From Leuconostoc carnosum (lineage in GTDB: Bacteria; Bacillota; Bacilli; Lactobacillales; Lactobacillaceae), in contig NZ_JACHGL010000002.1 of the NCBI RefSeq assembly GCF_014207505.1, forward strand, positions 125,066 to 189,065: DNA of 64,000 nt. The letters run 5' to 3'. A program made the position numbers and the translations under genes. Positions 41,643 to 50,917 of the stretch are shown here, piece after piece. Positions within the stretch are counted from its first letter, which is position 1, and each line of letters starts with the position of its first letter. The notes beneath the pieces were generated by a model. The model ran no database searches, was not told the origin of the DNA, and worked only from the letters and a program-made list of their open reading frames with translations.

Positions 41643-42506
41643 ATGAAATATTTAATTACTGGTGCTAATGGACAGCTCGGTCAAGAATTACAAAAATTAC
41701 TGCGTGAACGTGAGCTAGATTTTGTGGCCTTTGATTCAAAGCAATTAGACATCACAGACCGTGAGGCCGTTTTGGCAGCGTTTAAAAAAGTTCAACCAGA
41801 TGTTGTTTTACATGCTGCTGCGTACACTAAGGTTGATTTGGCAGAAGACGAAGGTCATGAGTTAAATTGGCAAGTTAATGTCAATGGGACCAAAAATATC
41901 GCTGATGCCGCTGAATTACATGATGCCAAGCTAGTGGCAGTATCAACGGACTATGTATTTGATGGCACCAATGGTGAAGACTATCTTGAAACTGACCCTG
42001 TGAATCCTAAGAATGCCTATGGGCGTGCGAAGTTAGCTGGCGAATTAGCTGTTACTGAAAGTCATGCCAATGCGTATATTGTACGTACGAGTTGGGTATT
42101 TGGTGAATTTGGCAACAATTTTGTTTACACGATGCAACGTTTGGCAGCTACACATCCAAAACTGACAGTTGTCAATGATCAATTAGGGCGACCAACTTGG
42201 GCGCGAACTTTAGCTGAATTTATGCTGCATTTGGTTAATGTAGAAGCGGCTTATGGTACTTATCACTTGTCTAATGGTGGTACGGCCACATGGTTTGACT
42301 TTGCACGTGAGATTTTAAAAGATACGGATGTTGAAGTGGCTCCAGTGACTAGTGCAGAATTCCCGCAAAAAGCCTATCGGCCCAAGCATTCGGTGATGAG
42401 CCTTGATAAAGCCAAGGCGACAGGATTTGAAATTTTGAATTGGCGTGAGGCTTTGGGGATGTTTTTGAAGGATTCGGAACCTATATCCTTAAATTCAATA
42501 TGCTAG
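41643..42506 (+). CDS. rmlD: dTDP-4-dehydrorhamnose reductase RmlD
   Basis: Last step, giving dTDP-L-rhamnose. 287 aa. NAD(P)H motif LITGANGQLGQEL, DITDREAV, HAAAYTKVDLAE, STDYVFDG and YGRAKLAGE (YXXXK) are all present. AGGAGAGAG precedes the ATG. The last dozen residues (DSEPISLNSIC) run past the usual WREAL..FL ending, so the C-terminus may be locally altered. A terminator follows at 42555. Confidence 0.96.
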   Translation: MKYLITGANGQLGQELQKLLRERELDFVAFDSKQLDITDREAVLAAFKKVQPDVVLHAAAYTKVDLAEDEGHELNWQVNVNGTKNIADAAELHDAKLVAVSTDYVFDGTNGEDYLETDPVNPKNAYGRAKLAGELAVTESHANAYIVRTSWVFGEFGNNFVYTMQRLAATHPKLTVVNDQLGRPTWARTLAEFMLHLVNVEAAYGTYHLSNGGTATWFDFAREILKDTDVEVAPVTSAEFPQKAYRPKHSVMSLDKAKATGFEILNWREALGMFLKDSEPISLNSIC

Positions 42507-42554
42507 TGCAGCCACAATGTAACTAAATGTTTATCAATACAGTATAATCAAGTT

Positions 42555-42578
42555 AAAAAATCTTTTAGGAGATTTTTT
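42555..42578 (+). terminator. Intrinsic terminator after rmlD
   Basis: A nine-pair AT-rich stem (AAAAAATCT / AGATTTTTT) with a TTTAGG loop that ends in a T run reaching 42580. Confidence 0.6.
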
Positions 42579-42634
42579 TTATTTTTCTCAAAAGGAACTA
42601 AAATGAAAGATATGAAAGCGTTTTCAATAAAATT

Positions 42635-42643
42635 GTGATATAA
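42635..42643 (+). promoter_or_regulatory. Extended -10 promoter of the baeRF-like gene
   Basis: TGATATAAT (TGN plus TATAAT) lies 48 bases before ATG 42691. The -35 region is weak, as is common with extended -10 promoters. It also shows that ATG 42655, only 12 bases away, is unlikely to be the start. Confidence 0.6.
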
Positions 42644-42690
42644 TTATAGATGTAATGAAAGCCAAAACAGTAAGAACAATGGAGGAACTT

Positions 42691-43476
42691 ATGAAAAGTG
42701 TCTATTTAGAAGAATTCATGAAGAACGTTACTCAAAAGAGTAAGCACATTGAACGGACTGTCAGTATCTATTTCAGATCTAGTGACAATTTTGCTGAAAA
42801 CAAGTCACGTTGGAATCAAATTCAGAAAAAAATTAGTCCTGACGTCAATGAGCAATCATTTGAAGATGCCATGGCAAAGTACCGATTGACTGAATTGAGA
42901 CAAGTGACTTCAGCTATTTTCGTTATAGGTGAGGATGTACTTGTTTATACTAGTCCACATCTTGAAATTGATAATGATGAAGTTACTGTGGGTAGCACGC
43001 CACAACTTGAACGGTTAGAAGCTTTAAGTGTTAAGTTCCCAACTAGTTTAGTTTTGGATGTTGATTATGAATCTATTACTGTCTTTTTCGTCGATGATCG
43101 TGGTATCGAAGACATCACCGAAGAATTTGGCGACTTGACATTACAGAGTTATCTTGGCAGTGAATTCCGTATTGGTAAAAGTAATCATGTATCTGTCGGT
43201 AATAAAGCTGTTGCCGTTCATGGACACAATCCAGCAAAAGAAATTAAAAAGAATGATCAAATCAGATTTTATCAAGGCGCTTCACCAGATATTGTACGAT
43301 TTATCGATGATAACTATAAAGGGATACCAGTTATTTTAGGTGGCGCTTCTCAGAATATTAGTACATTTTCCGATGCAGTGGGAAAAAACTTACTACAGAA
43401 GTTAAACGATAAAAAAATTGATGGTCATTTTAATGCCAAAAATGAAATTTATGAAGCTTATCAAAATCTTTTTTGA
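42691..43476 (+). CDS. baeRF-like (archaeo-eukaryotic release factor-type) protein, function unknown
   Basis: 261 aa from ATG 42691, chosen for GGAGGA at 42681 and the promoter position. N-terminal helical part (YFRSSDNFAENKSRWNQIQ), then a beta-alpha region with LSVKFPTSLVLDVDYESIT and VFFVDDRGIEDI, followed by PVILGGASQNISTF, FSDAVGKNLL and a C-terminal helical end. This order resembles the bacterial release factor-related families, which have eRF1 domain-2/3-like folds. The match is by pattern only. Its own promoter and terminator make it a single-gene unit. Confidence 0.6.
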   Translation: MKSVYLEEFMKNVTQKSKHIERTVSIYFRSSDNFAENKSRWNQIQKKISPDVNEQSFEDAMAKYRLTELRQVTSAIFVIGEDVLVYTSPHLEIDNDEVTVGSTPQLERLEALSVKFPTSLVLDVDYESITVFFVDDRGIEDITEEFGDLTLQSYLGSEFRIGKSNHVSVGNKAVAVHGHNPAKEIKKNDQIRFYQGASPDIVRFIDDNYKGIPVILGGASQNISTFSDAVGKNLLQKLNDKKIDGHFNAKNEIYEAYQNLF

Positions 43477-43504
43477 AATGCAAAAATATGATGAATAAAT
43501 AGAA

Positions 43505-43535
43505 GATAGCGACTATATTGGTCGTTATCTTTTTT
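43505..43535 (+). terminator. Intrinsic terminator of the baeRF-like gene
   Basis: A nine-pair stem GATAGCGAC / GTCGTTATC (one G-T) with a seven-base loop, followed by six T's. Confidence 0.75.
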
Positions 43536-43638
43536 AAGCCATGAGTGCTTACAGAGAAAATAATAACTCAAATATAGTATCGGGCGTATAATAGTCAGTA
43601 GAATATTGAAAATAAGAAGTTGAGCTACAGTCACGGAA

Positions 43639-44724
43639 ATGAAAGGTGCGATGTTAAAGACAGCCAATTTACGTACAATTGCCGATAATGTCGATCAAGT
43701 GGCAATTAGACAATATCTGATTAGTCGTGGTATTTTATCTCTCCGTGAGCAAGAATTACAGGGTATTATCAGATTAGTCAGTTATTTTTCAGGTGAGCAA
43801 GTTGATTTAAATCACGTTTATATCGGTTATAGTATGCCGGAAATTAGTAAGGAATTTGACTTACTGCTTTTTGATAAATCACATCATATTATTAATATTG
43901 AATTAAAAAGTGATGTCAACTATGCAGAAGAAAAAGTGAAAAAGCAACTGATTAACAATAAATATTACTTAGCTGCTGTTGCAACATCGGTTAAATTATT
44001 TACTTATAATTCTGATTCAGATAGATTGTATACATTGAATCATCAAAATGAATTAACATCTTTTAGCATGTTGTCGATGGCTAGTTTTTTGAATTCAGAG
44101 TTTTACAAGCGTATGATAGCTTTTAAAAGTGTTGATTTAGGAGATTTAGATCAGCTTTTTAATGCCAAATCGTATCTTGTGTCACCATTTCAGCAAACAT
44201 TTGAATTTCTAAAAGGAAACTACACGCTGACACATCATCAAAGATTACTGCAAGATGAGATGTTAGCCACGCAAAACAGCGGTATTTATGCGGTGAGGAC
44301 ACCAGCGGGTATTGGGAAACCATTAATGCTGTATGATACTTTTAAGCAAGTTAGAAAGGTTAATGCTACGTTACTTGTACACGTTGGCAAGCTGAATGCG
44401 ACTCAGGAAGGTTTAAGACGTCACCAAGGTTGGCAAATTTTACCGATCCGGCAGTTCATTAAAAAATTGAAAGCAGCAAAACTACAAGCATTCGACTATA
44501 TTTTTGTTGATGAAGCACAGAAATTATCTGTCAAAAATGTCAACACAATGTGTCGGTATTTTGCAAAAAATACTGCAATCGTTTTCTTAATTGGTGACCC
44601 AAATCAAAAGTCCAAAACGTCAGATAATAACCACTATTATTTTTCAACTATTATGCCAGCCTTTGGCAATGAAAATATTAAAGCATTAAAGCTGACTCAT
44701 TCTGCTTTTGACACTAAAAAATAA
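43639..44724 (+). CDS. Degenerate helicase-like protein with nuclease-like N-terminus
   Basis: 361 aa. Residues about 55-115 look like a PD-(D/E)XK/NERD-type core (EFDLLLFD then INIELKSD). The second half resembles the ATPase part of DUF2075/SF1-like proteins: a P-loop-like VRTPAGIGKPLML, a Walker B-like DYIFVDEAQKL and an IGDPNQ motif. The P-loop has Pro where Ser/Thr should follow GK, so ATP hydrolysis is doubtful, and the C-terminal helicase half is missing. ATG 43651 in frame is an alternative start. It may be a truncated relic or a regulatory derivative. Confidence 0.65.
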   Translation: MKGAMLKTANLRTIADNVDQVAIRQYLISRGILSLREQELQGIIRLVSYFSGEQVDLNHVYIGYSMPEISKEFDLLLFDKSHHIINIELKSDVNYAEEKVKKQLINNKYYLAAVATSVKLFTYNSDSDRLYTLNHQNELTSFSMLSMASFLNSEFYKRMIAFKSVDLGDLDQLFNAKSYLVSPFQQTFEFLKGNYTLTHHQRLLQDEMLATQNSGIYAVRTPAGIGKPLMLYDTFKQVRKVNATLLVHVGKLNATQEGLRRHQGWQILPIRQFIKKLKAAKLQAFDYIFVDEAQKLSVKNVNTMCRYFAKNTAIVFLIGDPNQKSKTSDNNHYYFSTIMPAFGNENIKALKLTHSAFDTKK

Positions 44725-44819
44725 TAATGGTCAGTGTTTAAACACCTTTATAAAAATATGATAAGCTAGAAAAAAGGACTATGGAGGAGACGTACCTTAC
44801 GGTACGTAACGTATTAACT

Positions 44820-45773
44820 ATGAAAATAGCAATTGCAGGTTTCGGGGCACTAGGTGCACGTTTGGGTGTCAAGTTACAAAGTGCAGGGCATGAGGTGATC
44901 GGTATTGATGGTTGGGCAGCACACATTGCAGCTATTAATACAGATGGTTTGACAGTTGTTCATGAGGACAATGCACCCAAAAAATATTATCTGCCTGTTA
45001 TGACACCAAAAGAGGTCGACGGTGAATTTGATTTAATTATTTTACTCACTAAAACGCCACAGTTAAATCGTATGTTAACTGACATTCAACCAATCATCAC
45101 ACCAAAAACAAAACTACTTGTACTTTCAAATGGATTAGGTAATATTGAAATCATGGCACAGCATGTGGCACGTGACCAAATTTTGGCCGGTGTGACGTTG
45201 TGGACATCTACATTAGTCAAGCCCGGTGAAATTCACACAACAGGTAGTGGTTCGATTAAACTACAAGCGATTGGTGAATCTGATATCACGCCTATTGTAG
45301 ATGCGATGAACGAAGCTCACTTAAATGTGGCAACAACAAATGACGTGTTAACTGCTATTTGGCATAAAGCAGGCATTAATTCAGTGCTCAACCCATTGTC
45401 GGTGTTACTAAATGCAAGTCTTGCTGAGTTTGGTACTGCTAGTAATGCCATGGACATGGCTTTAAACATTCTCGAAGAGATTCGAGAGGTAGGTGCGACA
45501 CGTGGTATTAAAGTTGATATTAACGCCATTATTGCCGACCTAATCAAACTCATACGTCCTGAAAATGCCGGTAACCATTATCCATCAATGTATCAAGATA
45601 TTAAAAACGGTAAATATACGGAGATTGATTTCTTGAACGGTTATTTTGCTAAAGTAGGACGTCAAGAGAATGTACCAACACCGTTCAATACTTTGGTCAC
45701 ACGCATGATACATGCCAAAGAGGATATTGAACGCGTGAAGCTGGCTAAACAACAAGAGACTTTTGAAATTTAA
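44820..45773 (+). CDS. 2-dehydropantoate 2-reductase family protein (ketopantoate reductase-like)
   Basis: 317 aa. Rossmann motif KIAIAGFGALGARLG at the N-terminus, an ILLTKTPQL strand, VLSNGLGN, the catalytic-Lys region IWHKAGINSVLNPLSVLLNA and a C-terminal MYQDIKNGKYTEIDFLNGYF, all typical of PanE/ApbA. It reduces ketopantoate with NADPH for pantothenate synthesis, or acts on a related 2-oxo acid; paralogs are common. ATG 44820 fits the family start. The only good Shine-Dalgarno (GGAGGAG, 44783) is 30 bases away, with a hairpin at 44790-44807 between; ATG 44781 in frame would add 13 residues. Confidence 0.87.
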   Translation: MKIAIAGFGALGARLGVKLQSAGHEVIGIDGWAAHIAAINTDGLTVVHEDNAPKKYYLPVMTPKEVDGEFDLIILLTKTPQLNRMLTDIQPIITPKTKLLVLSNGLGNIEIMAQHVARDQILAGVTLWTSTLVKPGEIHTTGSGSIKLQAIGESDITPIVDAMNEAHLNVATTNDVLTAIWHKAGINSVLNPLSVLLNASLAEFGTASNAMDMALNILEEIREVGATRGIKVDINAIIADLIKLIRPENAGNHYPSMYQDIKNGKYTEIDFLNGYFAKVGRQENVPTPFNTLVTRMIHAKEDIERVKLAKQQETFEI

Positions 45774-45826
45774 TATTCACTATAGTAAAATAAGTGAAAT
45801 AAGGTGTTTTTCCTTGGAGGAAAATA

Positions 45827-46354
45827 ATGACAAAAAGAATTGAAACTGCGGTGTTTGCTGGTGGCTGTTTCTGGTGCATGGTGGCACCATTTGATAGCTT
45901 GCCAGGCATTGTGAAAGTGCGTTCTGGCTACACTGGTGGGCATACAGAGAACCCAACATATGAAACAGTCAGTTCACATACTACTGGACATACCGAAGCA
46001 GTTAAGATTTGGTTTGATCCTGAGGTGCTTAGTTATGCAGATCTTGTCGAGATTTATTGGGAACAGACTGATCCCACTGATGCCATGGGTCAATTCCAAG
46101 ATCGTGGTGATAACTATCGGCCTGTTATTTTTGTAGCTGATGAGGAACAACGTCAGATTGCGAAAAAATCAAAGACTAATCTGGTGGCTTCAGGTCGGTT
46201 TAATCAACCAATCGTGACCACAATTGAAGCAGTTAAGCCGTTTTATGAGGCGGAAGAATACCATCAAGATTTTTACAAGAAAGAACCTACGCGTGAAGCC
46301 TTAGAGATGGAACAACGCTTAGCGTTTAAGCAAGCAAATTGGACAAAAAAATAA
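45827..46354 (+). CDS. msrA: Peptide methionine sulfoxide reductase MsrA
   Basis: Repairs S-methionine sulfoxide in oxidised proteins. 175 aa. Catalytic Cys in [11 protein letters not shown] at residue about 13, with [25 protein letters not shown] and the C-terminal [11 protein letters not shown] strong TTGGAGGAAA precedes ATG 45827. A small terminator overlaps the stop codon at 46356. Confidence 0.96.
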   Translation: MTKRIETAVFAGGCFWCMVAPFDSLPGIVKVRSGYTGGHTENPTYETVSSHTTGHTEAVKIWFDPEVLSYADLVEIYWEQTDPTDAMGQFQDRGDNYRPVIFVADEEQRQIAKKSKTNLVASGRFNQPIVTTIEAVKPFYEAEEYHQDFYKKEPTREALEMEQRLAFKQANWTKK

Positions 46355-46355
46355 G

Positions 46356-46374
46356 CAGCGTGAGCTGTTTTTTT
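46356..46374 (+). terminator. Short intrinsic terminator after msrA
   Basis: CAGC-GTGA-GCTG, a GNRA-like tetraloop hairpin (extendable outward by weak pairs) with seven T's. Same style as the one at 41610. Confidence 0.6.
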
Positions 46375-46468
46375 AATTTGTATTGGGATTGTGACTATAT
46401 CATGTGTTGTAATATGGTAAAATAGTTAAGTTATGGGCAACAAATTGTTGTCGAATTCATGAGGAGAA

Positions 46469-46525
46469 ATGTATTTACTATCCTGGCTATTAACAAGCCG
46501 GATTTTAGCTAAATGCTTTAAATAA
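46469..46525 (+). CDS. Leader peptide ORF upstream of rnz
   Basis: An 18-codon frame ([18 protein letters not shown]) starts at ATG 46469 just after a strong GAGGAG (46461-46466). It ends with TAA one base before the rnz ATG, which itself has no ribosome site. The frame covers a hairpin (CCTGGCT / AGCCGG). The arrangement points to translational coupling of rnz to a short hydrophobic leader. It could also be that the peptide has no role beyond loading ribosomes. Confidence 0.55.
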   Translation: MYLLSWLLTSRILAKCFK

Positions 46526-46526
46526 C

Positions 46527-47492
46527 ATGCAACTTGAATTCTTAGGTACTGGTTCTGGTCAACCATCAAAATTTAGAAATGTTACCAGTATCGCTCTACG
46601 CTTACTAGATGAGCGTAATGCGGTATGGTTATTTGATGTCGGTGAAGCAACACAACATCAAATTTTAAAAACAACTTTGCGACCCCGTAAGGTTGAAAAA
46701 ATTTTTATATCACACTTACATGGTGATCACATTTTTGGCTTACCAGGTTTTTTGAGCTCACGATCATTTCAAGGTGCTAATAAAAATGAACCACTAACTA
46801 TATATGGACCAAAAGGTGTTGAAGAGTTTGTTGAAACATCATTACGTGTATCTGAGACAAGACTGTCTTATCCGGTCGTCTATGTTGAAATACAAGAAGG
46901 TGTCATTTTTGAAGATAGTACCTTTAAAGTTATTGCTGCAAAAATGCGACATCGTATTACTTCTTGGGGATTTCGCGTTGAAGAAAAAGATCATCCAGGA
47001 GAGTTGTTAGTTGAGAAACTACGTGACTTGAATGTCCCATCTGGACCTGTTTTTGGGCAACTAAAGGCAGGAAAGCGCGTGACATTGTCAGATGGACGGA
47101 CGTTGGATGGCGCTGACTTCATTGGTGAGGCGCAAAAAGGTCGAGTAGTTACATTCATTCTTGACACGCGACCTAACGATAACATTGCCACATTAGCTTA
47201 TCAGGCAGATGTTTTAGTACACGAAAGTACTTATGGTGCGAGTGAAGAAGAAGCGAAAATGGCTAAGGCGCATGCGCATTCGACCAGTGTCAATGCTGCA
47301 AATGTTGCACGACGCGCACATGTGGATAAATTAATTTTAACTCATTTATCTGCACGTTACATTGGGCCTATGGTCAAGTCACTGATTTCCGATGTCCGCC
47401 GTATTTTCCCAAATACCATGGTAGCTAGAGATCTTGATATTGTGGATATTCCACTCAGAAAAGTATCAGAAAAGGGCACAAAAAAGAAATAA
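46527..47492 (+). CDS. rnz: Ribonuclease Z
   Basis: Zinc-dependent endonuclease that trims 3' ends of tRNA precursors. 321 aa, the normal short form. Metallo-beta-lactamase motifs: [37 protein letters not shown] (HXHXDH), [12 protein letters not shown], the DTRPN region and C-terminal [13 protein letters not shown] 46527 fits the family but lacks its own Shine-Dalgarno; see the leader ORF at 46469. recJ follows after 11 bases. Confidence 0.97.
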   Translation: MQLEFLGTGSGQPSKFRNVTSIALRLLDERNAVWLFDVGEATQHQILKTTLRPRKVEKIFISHLHGDHIFGLPGFLSSRSFQGANKNEPLTIYGPKGVEEFVETSLRVSETRLSYPVVYVEIQEGVIFEDSTFKVIAAKMRHRITSWGFRVEEKDHPGELLVEKLRDLNVPSGPVFGQLKAGKRVTLSDGRTLDGADFIGEAQKGRVVTFILDTRPNDNIATLAYQADVLVHESTYGASEEEAKMAKAHAHSTSVNAANVARRAHVDKLILTHLSARYIGPMVKSLISDVRRIFPNTMVARDLDIVDIPLRKVSEKGTKKK

Positions 47493-47503
47493 AGAAGGTT
47501 CCA

Positions 47504-49468
47504 ATGAGTCAAAAAAATTGGCATATACTACCACAACCATCTGAAAAATCCGTTAAGCAACTGACAACACAATTAAATATTGATCATTTAACTGCGACGA
47601 TTGTCGCACAAAAAGGTTACACAACACCAGAGACGGCGTTTCAGTATTTACAACCAAGTATTGAACAGCTTCATGATCCTATGGCACTACATGACATGGA
47701 TAAAGCTTTTGAACGCTTAACTGAGGCAGCATTTGGTGGTGAAAAGATTGTTGTTTATGGTGATTATGATTTAGATGGGGTCACAAGCACAGCAGTTATG
47801 GTGGAAGCGCTTGAAGTATTAGGCGCCGATGTCACAGCTTATATTCCCAATCGCTTCACTGACGGTTATGGCCCCAACATTGATGTTTATAAGCGGTTGA
47901 TTGCTGACGGTGCGCAAGTGATTGTGACAGTCGACAATGGTATGAGCGGGCATGAAGCCGTTGCTTATGCCATGAGTCAGGGTGTTGATGTGATTATTAC
48001 TGATCATCATGAAATGGCACCTACATTACCTGAAGCTTACGCAGTAATACATCCAAGGCACCCCGAAGGTCACTATCCATTTCATGATTTATCAGGTGTA
48101 GGCATGGCCTTCAAGGTCGCACAAGCTTTACTGACGGATGGGCAGGCGATTAGTGATCGTTCCGATCTACCAACGGAAATGCTTGATTTAGTAGCTTTAG
48201 GTGAAATTGCCGATATGGTTTCATTAACTGATGAAAATCGGACACTTGTTTCCTGGGGATTAAAGCAACTAAGTACCAGTCCACGACCAGGATTATCTGC
48301 ATTGCTCAAAAATGCTGGTCAAGCAGCCAATGAACCTATTATTTCAGAAACTGTTTCCTTTAAAATCGCGCCACGCTTAAATGCTGTGGGACGTTTAGGG
48401 GATGCTAAATTAGCCCTTGATTTACTTTTGAGTCAAGATCCTGATGAAGCAGCGGAATTGGCATCACAAATTGAAGCTATTAATGCGCAACGTCAAGAAA
48501 TTGTGGAAGAAGTATTTGGTGCGGCTAAACAAATGGCTTTATCTGAAGCACACCAAAACGACGAGGTTTTGATTATATCAGGGATTGATTGGCATCAAGG
48601 TGTTTTAGGTATTGTTGCCAGTCGGTTAGTTGAATTATTACACAAGCCAGCCATTGTTTTAAGTTTGGTTGTTGGTAATTATAAAGGGTCTGGTCGTAGT
48701 TATGGTGATTTTGATCTTTATGCATTGATGAGTCAGTATCGTGACTTATATGATACCTTTGGTGGGCATGCGAATGCTTTGGGATTATCGATTTCAGAAG
48801 ATAATTTAGTGATATTGCGTCTGCGAATCGCTACATTATCAGCACTTAACATTCGAGAAAAGCCTGTGACAATTAATTTGACACTACCCGCAAGTGATAT
48901 GACAACATCGCTTTATGATGGTTTAACACTCTTGGAGCCATTTGGAACCGATAACCCACAGCCGGTTTTTGAGGTTAAGCAAGCACCAATTACCAAGGTG
49001 ATCACAATGGGGAAATCTAAACAGCATATTAAGCTGACGTTGAACAACCAAGTGGACGCTGTAGGCTTTAACCATCCTGACTGGGCTGCGAGCATGCTGA
49101 ATCAAAAAAGCATGTCCTTTGTTGCGACGATGGGGTTGAACTATTTTCGTGGCAAGAAACAGCTACAATTACTATTAACGGATGTTGATTTGCCAGTAAT
49201 TGTTGAAAATGATGCACATAAACAATTTTTTTCGCAAGTATACAAGTTTATTTACACACACCAAGACTTGAATTTTGCGCAAAACTTGGATAAAATAGCA
49301 AAGCAACTATATATCAACAAAACTGACCTCAATATTATGGTGCAAGTCTTTATCGAACTTGGTTTTGTGCAAGTGATTAATAGTGGGTTTGTCAAAATTA
49401 TTCCTAACGCACCACAAAGAGACTTAACAGAGTCAACGACTTATCAAAAGTTTTTGGCGAAACGTTAA
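47504..49468 (+). CDS. recJ: Single-stranded-DNA-specific exonuclease RecJ
   Basis: 5'-3' exonuclease of DNA repair, DHH phosphoesterase family. 654 aa. Motifs: VVYGDYDLDGVTSTAVM, TVDNGMSGHEAV, IITDHHEMAPTLP (DHH), SGVGMAFKVAQAL, APRLNAVGRLGDA and the DHHA1 motif GGHANALGLSI, then an OB-type domain and a C-terminal region. Co-directional with rnz; apt follows 117 bases later, the usual Firmicutes neighbour. Confidence 0.97.
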   Translation: MSQKNWHILPQPSEKSVKQLTTQLNIDHLTATIVAQKGYTTPETAFQYLQPSIEQLHDPMALHDMDKAFERLTEAAFGGEKIVVYGDYDLDGVTSTAVMVEALEVLGADVTAYIPNRFTDGYGPNIDVYKRLIADGAQVIVTVDNGMSGHEAVAYAMSQGVDVIITDHHEMAPTLPEAYAVIHPRHPEGHYPFHDLSGVGMAFKVAQALLTDGQAISDRSDLPTEMLDLVALGEIADMVSLTDENRTLVSWGLKQLSTSPRPGLSALLKNAGQAANEPIISETVSFKIAPRLNAVGRLGDAKLALDLLLSQDPDEAAELASQIEAINAQRQEIVEEVFGAAKQMALSEAHQNDEVLIISGIDWHQGVLGIVASRLVELLHKPAIVLSLVVGNYKGSGRSYGDFDLYALMSQYRDLYDTFGGHANALGLSISEDNLVILRLRIATLSALNIREKPVTINLTLPASDMTTSLYDGLTLLEPFGTDNPQPVFEVKQAPITKVITMGKSKQHIKLTLNNQVDAVGFNHPDWAASMLNQKSMSFVATMGLNYFRGKKQLQLLLTDVDLPVIVENDAHKQFFSQVYKFIYTHQDLNFAQNLDKIAKQLYINKTDLNIMVQVFIELGFVQVINSGFVKIIPNAPQRDLTESTTYQKFLAKR

Positions 49469-49585
49469 TGATTAAATAGAAAGCATGAGTGACGTTAGCA
49501 GTTTTTGGTCTTGATAATCTTTAATATCAATTATTTGTTTGGTGACCAATAATCTAGCAACAAGACGTACACTTTGAGAAAGAAA

Positions 49586-50116
49586 ATGACAGTAGATTTA
49601 CACAATTATGTAGCAACGGTAGAAAATTTTCCGGAAATCGGTGTAGATTTTCGTGACATATCACCCTTAATGGGTGACGGTTTGGCATATAAGCAAGCTA
49701 TTGATTCAATTGCTGACTTTGCTAAGAATTTAGACGTTGATTTAGTTGCTGGTCCAGAATCACGTGGCTTTATCGTGGGCTCACCTTTAGCTTATGCCTT
49801 GAATATTGGTTTTATTCCAGCTAGAAAAGGTGGTAAATTGCCTCGTGAAGCTGAACGTGCTTCTTATACATTGGAGTACGGTGGTGAAAATATTCTCGAA
49901 ATTCATAAGGATGCAATCAAGCCAGGACAGCGTGTATTAATTGTTGATGATTTGCTAGCCACAGGTGGAACTATCAATGCCACACGTGAAATTATTGAAA
50001 AACTCGGTGGTGTCGTAGCTGGTGTCGCATTTATTATTGAATTAGAAGCTTTGCATGGTCGTGACAAGATTATGCAGGCGGGGGATGTACCTTTCCTTAC
50101 TTTGATGACATATTGA
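49586..50116 (+). CDS. apt: Adenine phosphoribosyltransferase
   Basis: Salvages adenine to AMP with PRPP. 176 aa from ATG 49586 (GAGAAAG upstream); TTG 49574 in frame would add four residues. Motifs: [45 protein letters not shown] and the PRPP loop [14 protein letters not shown]. It converges on the minus-strand methyltransferase gene, with a bidirectional terminator between them. Confidence 0.97.
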   Translation: MTVDLHNYVATVENFPEIGVDFRDISPLMGDGLAYKQAIDSIADFAKNLDVDLVAGPESRGFIVGSPLAYALNIGFIPARKGGKLPREAERASYTLEYGGENILEIHKDAIKPGQRVLIVDDLLATGGTINATREIIEKLGGVVAGVAFIIELEALHGRDKIMQAGDVPFLTLMTY

Positions 50117-50122
50117 TAGTTA

Positions 50123-50196
50123 AAAAATGCAGACCGATTCTGATATTCTCATGAGCTTTAATCATCATGAGAGTATCAGAATCGGTCTGCATTTTT
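50123..50196. terminator. Bidirectional intrinsic terminator between apt and the convergent gene
   Basis: Two 32-base arms pair with a single T-G wobble around a 10-base loop (50155-50164). The outer A and T runs give a U tail in both directions. Confidence 0.92.
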
Positions 50197-50215
50197 AATT
50201 TGATTGACTGAAATA

Positions 50216-50917
50216 TTATTTCACCAGAAATACATGGTCTTTTATAACATCAAAGCTTGTATGATGTTGATTAAGTTCAGGCTTAAGTGTTAGGTCAGCC
50301 ATTTGCCAAAATTTTTGTGAATTAGTAGCTAAATAAGGTTCCCCAATAACGATAAAATCACCTTGGAAGTTTTGTTGTCGGAGTCCAGACAAGACGCTCA
50401 CATCACTTTCATCAGTGTCTGGTGCCCAACTCATAATGAGAACTTCAAATGGTAGGGTTTGTATCGCCATTGTAGCTGACATTGATTTCACGTCTGTCCA
50501 GGGTTGTGGTATTTGAATATCCTGGCCTTGCCAATCAAAGTTATCTGTTACCACGACTTGATCACCGAGTTTTCGCAGTTGGCTTGTAATCACACCATTC
50601 CCAGCCATGATTTCTAGCACTCGGCGGCCAGCAATGAAAGTATGCAAATCTTGTAGCCATTGTTGATTAGGCACGTGCCATATACCAAATGTTGTGATGA
50701 TTTCTTGGCGCAAATTCGCTAATAGATCATCTAACGGCATAAGACTAGGGTAATTCAAAATCTGTTTTTGCGTAAACGATAAATTTGGTAAAGGTTTATC
50801 AGGTAGGGCGTGATTTTCCAATTGTTTAATGGTATTAACGGCCGCCATGATTTTTGTCATTACCCAGGGTTGGTCATTAAATTGTTGGGCGTACTGTTGT
50901 AGTTCAACCAACATCAC
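50216..50917 (-). CDS. SAM-dependent methyltransferase-like protein
   Basis: 233 aa, read leftward. A Rossmann-type SAM motif I is clear (RRVLEIMAGNGVITSQL), followed by VVVTDNFDW, a motif where an acidic residue should bind the ribose, FEVLIMSWAPDTDESD and FIVIGEPYLA. Substrate unknown. Its start overlaps the stop of the SpxH-like gene upstream by 14 bases, so the pair is translated together. Another ATG follows the first codon. Confidence 0.78.
   Translation of the reverse strand: MMLVELQQYAQQFNDQPWVMTKIMAAVNTIKQLENHALPDKPLPNLSFTQKQILNYPSLMPLDDLLANLRQEIITTFGIWHVPNQQWLQDLHTFIAGRRVLEIMAGNGVITSQLRKLGDQVVVTDNFDWQGQDIQIPQPWTDVKSMSATMAIQTLPFEVLIMSWAPDTDESDVSVLSGLRQQNFQGDFIVIGEPYLATNSQKFWQMADLTLKPELNQHHTSFDVIKDHVFLVK

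Noticed and set aside
42592-42637. Eleven-codon ORF MKDMKAFSIKL with AAGGA upstream
   Set aside because: It lies between the rmlD terminator and the next promoter, so it is probably not transcribed, and its sequence is low complexity.
44733-44744. Palindrome GTGTTTAAACAC after the helicase-like gene as terminator
   Set aside because: No loop for an RNA hairpin and no T run follows; left out as a terminator.
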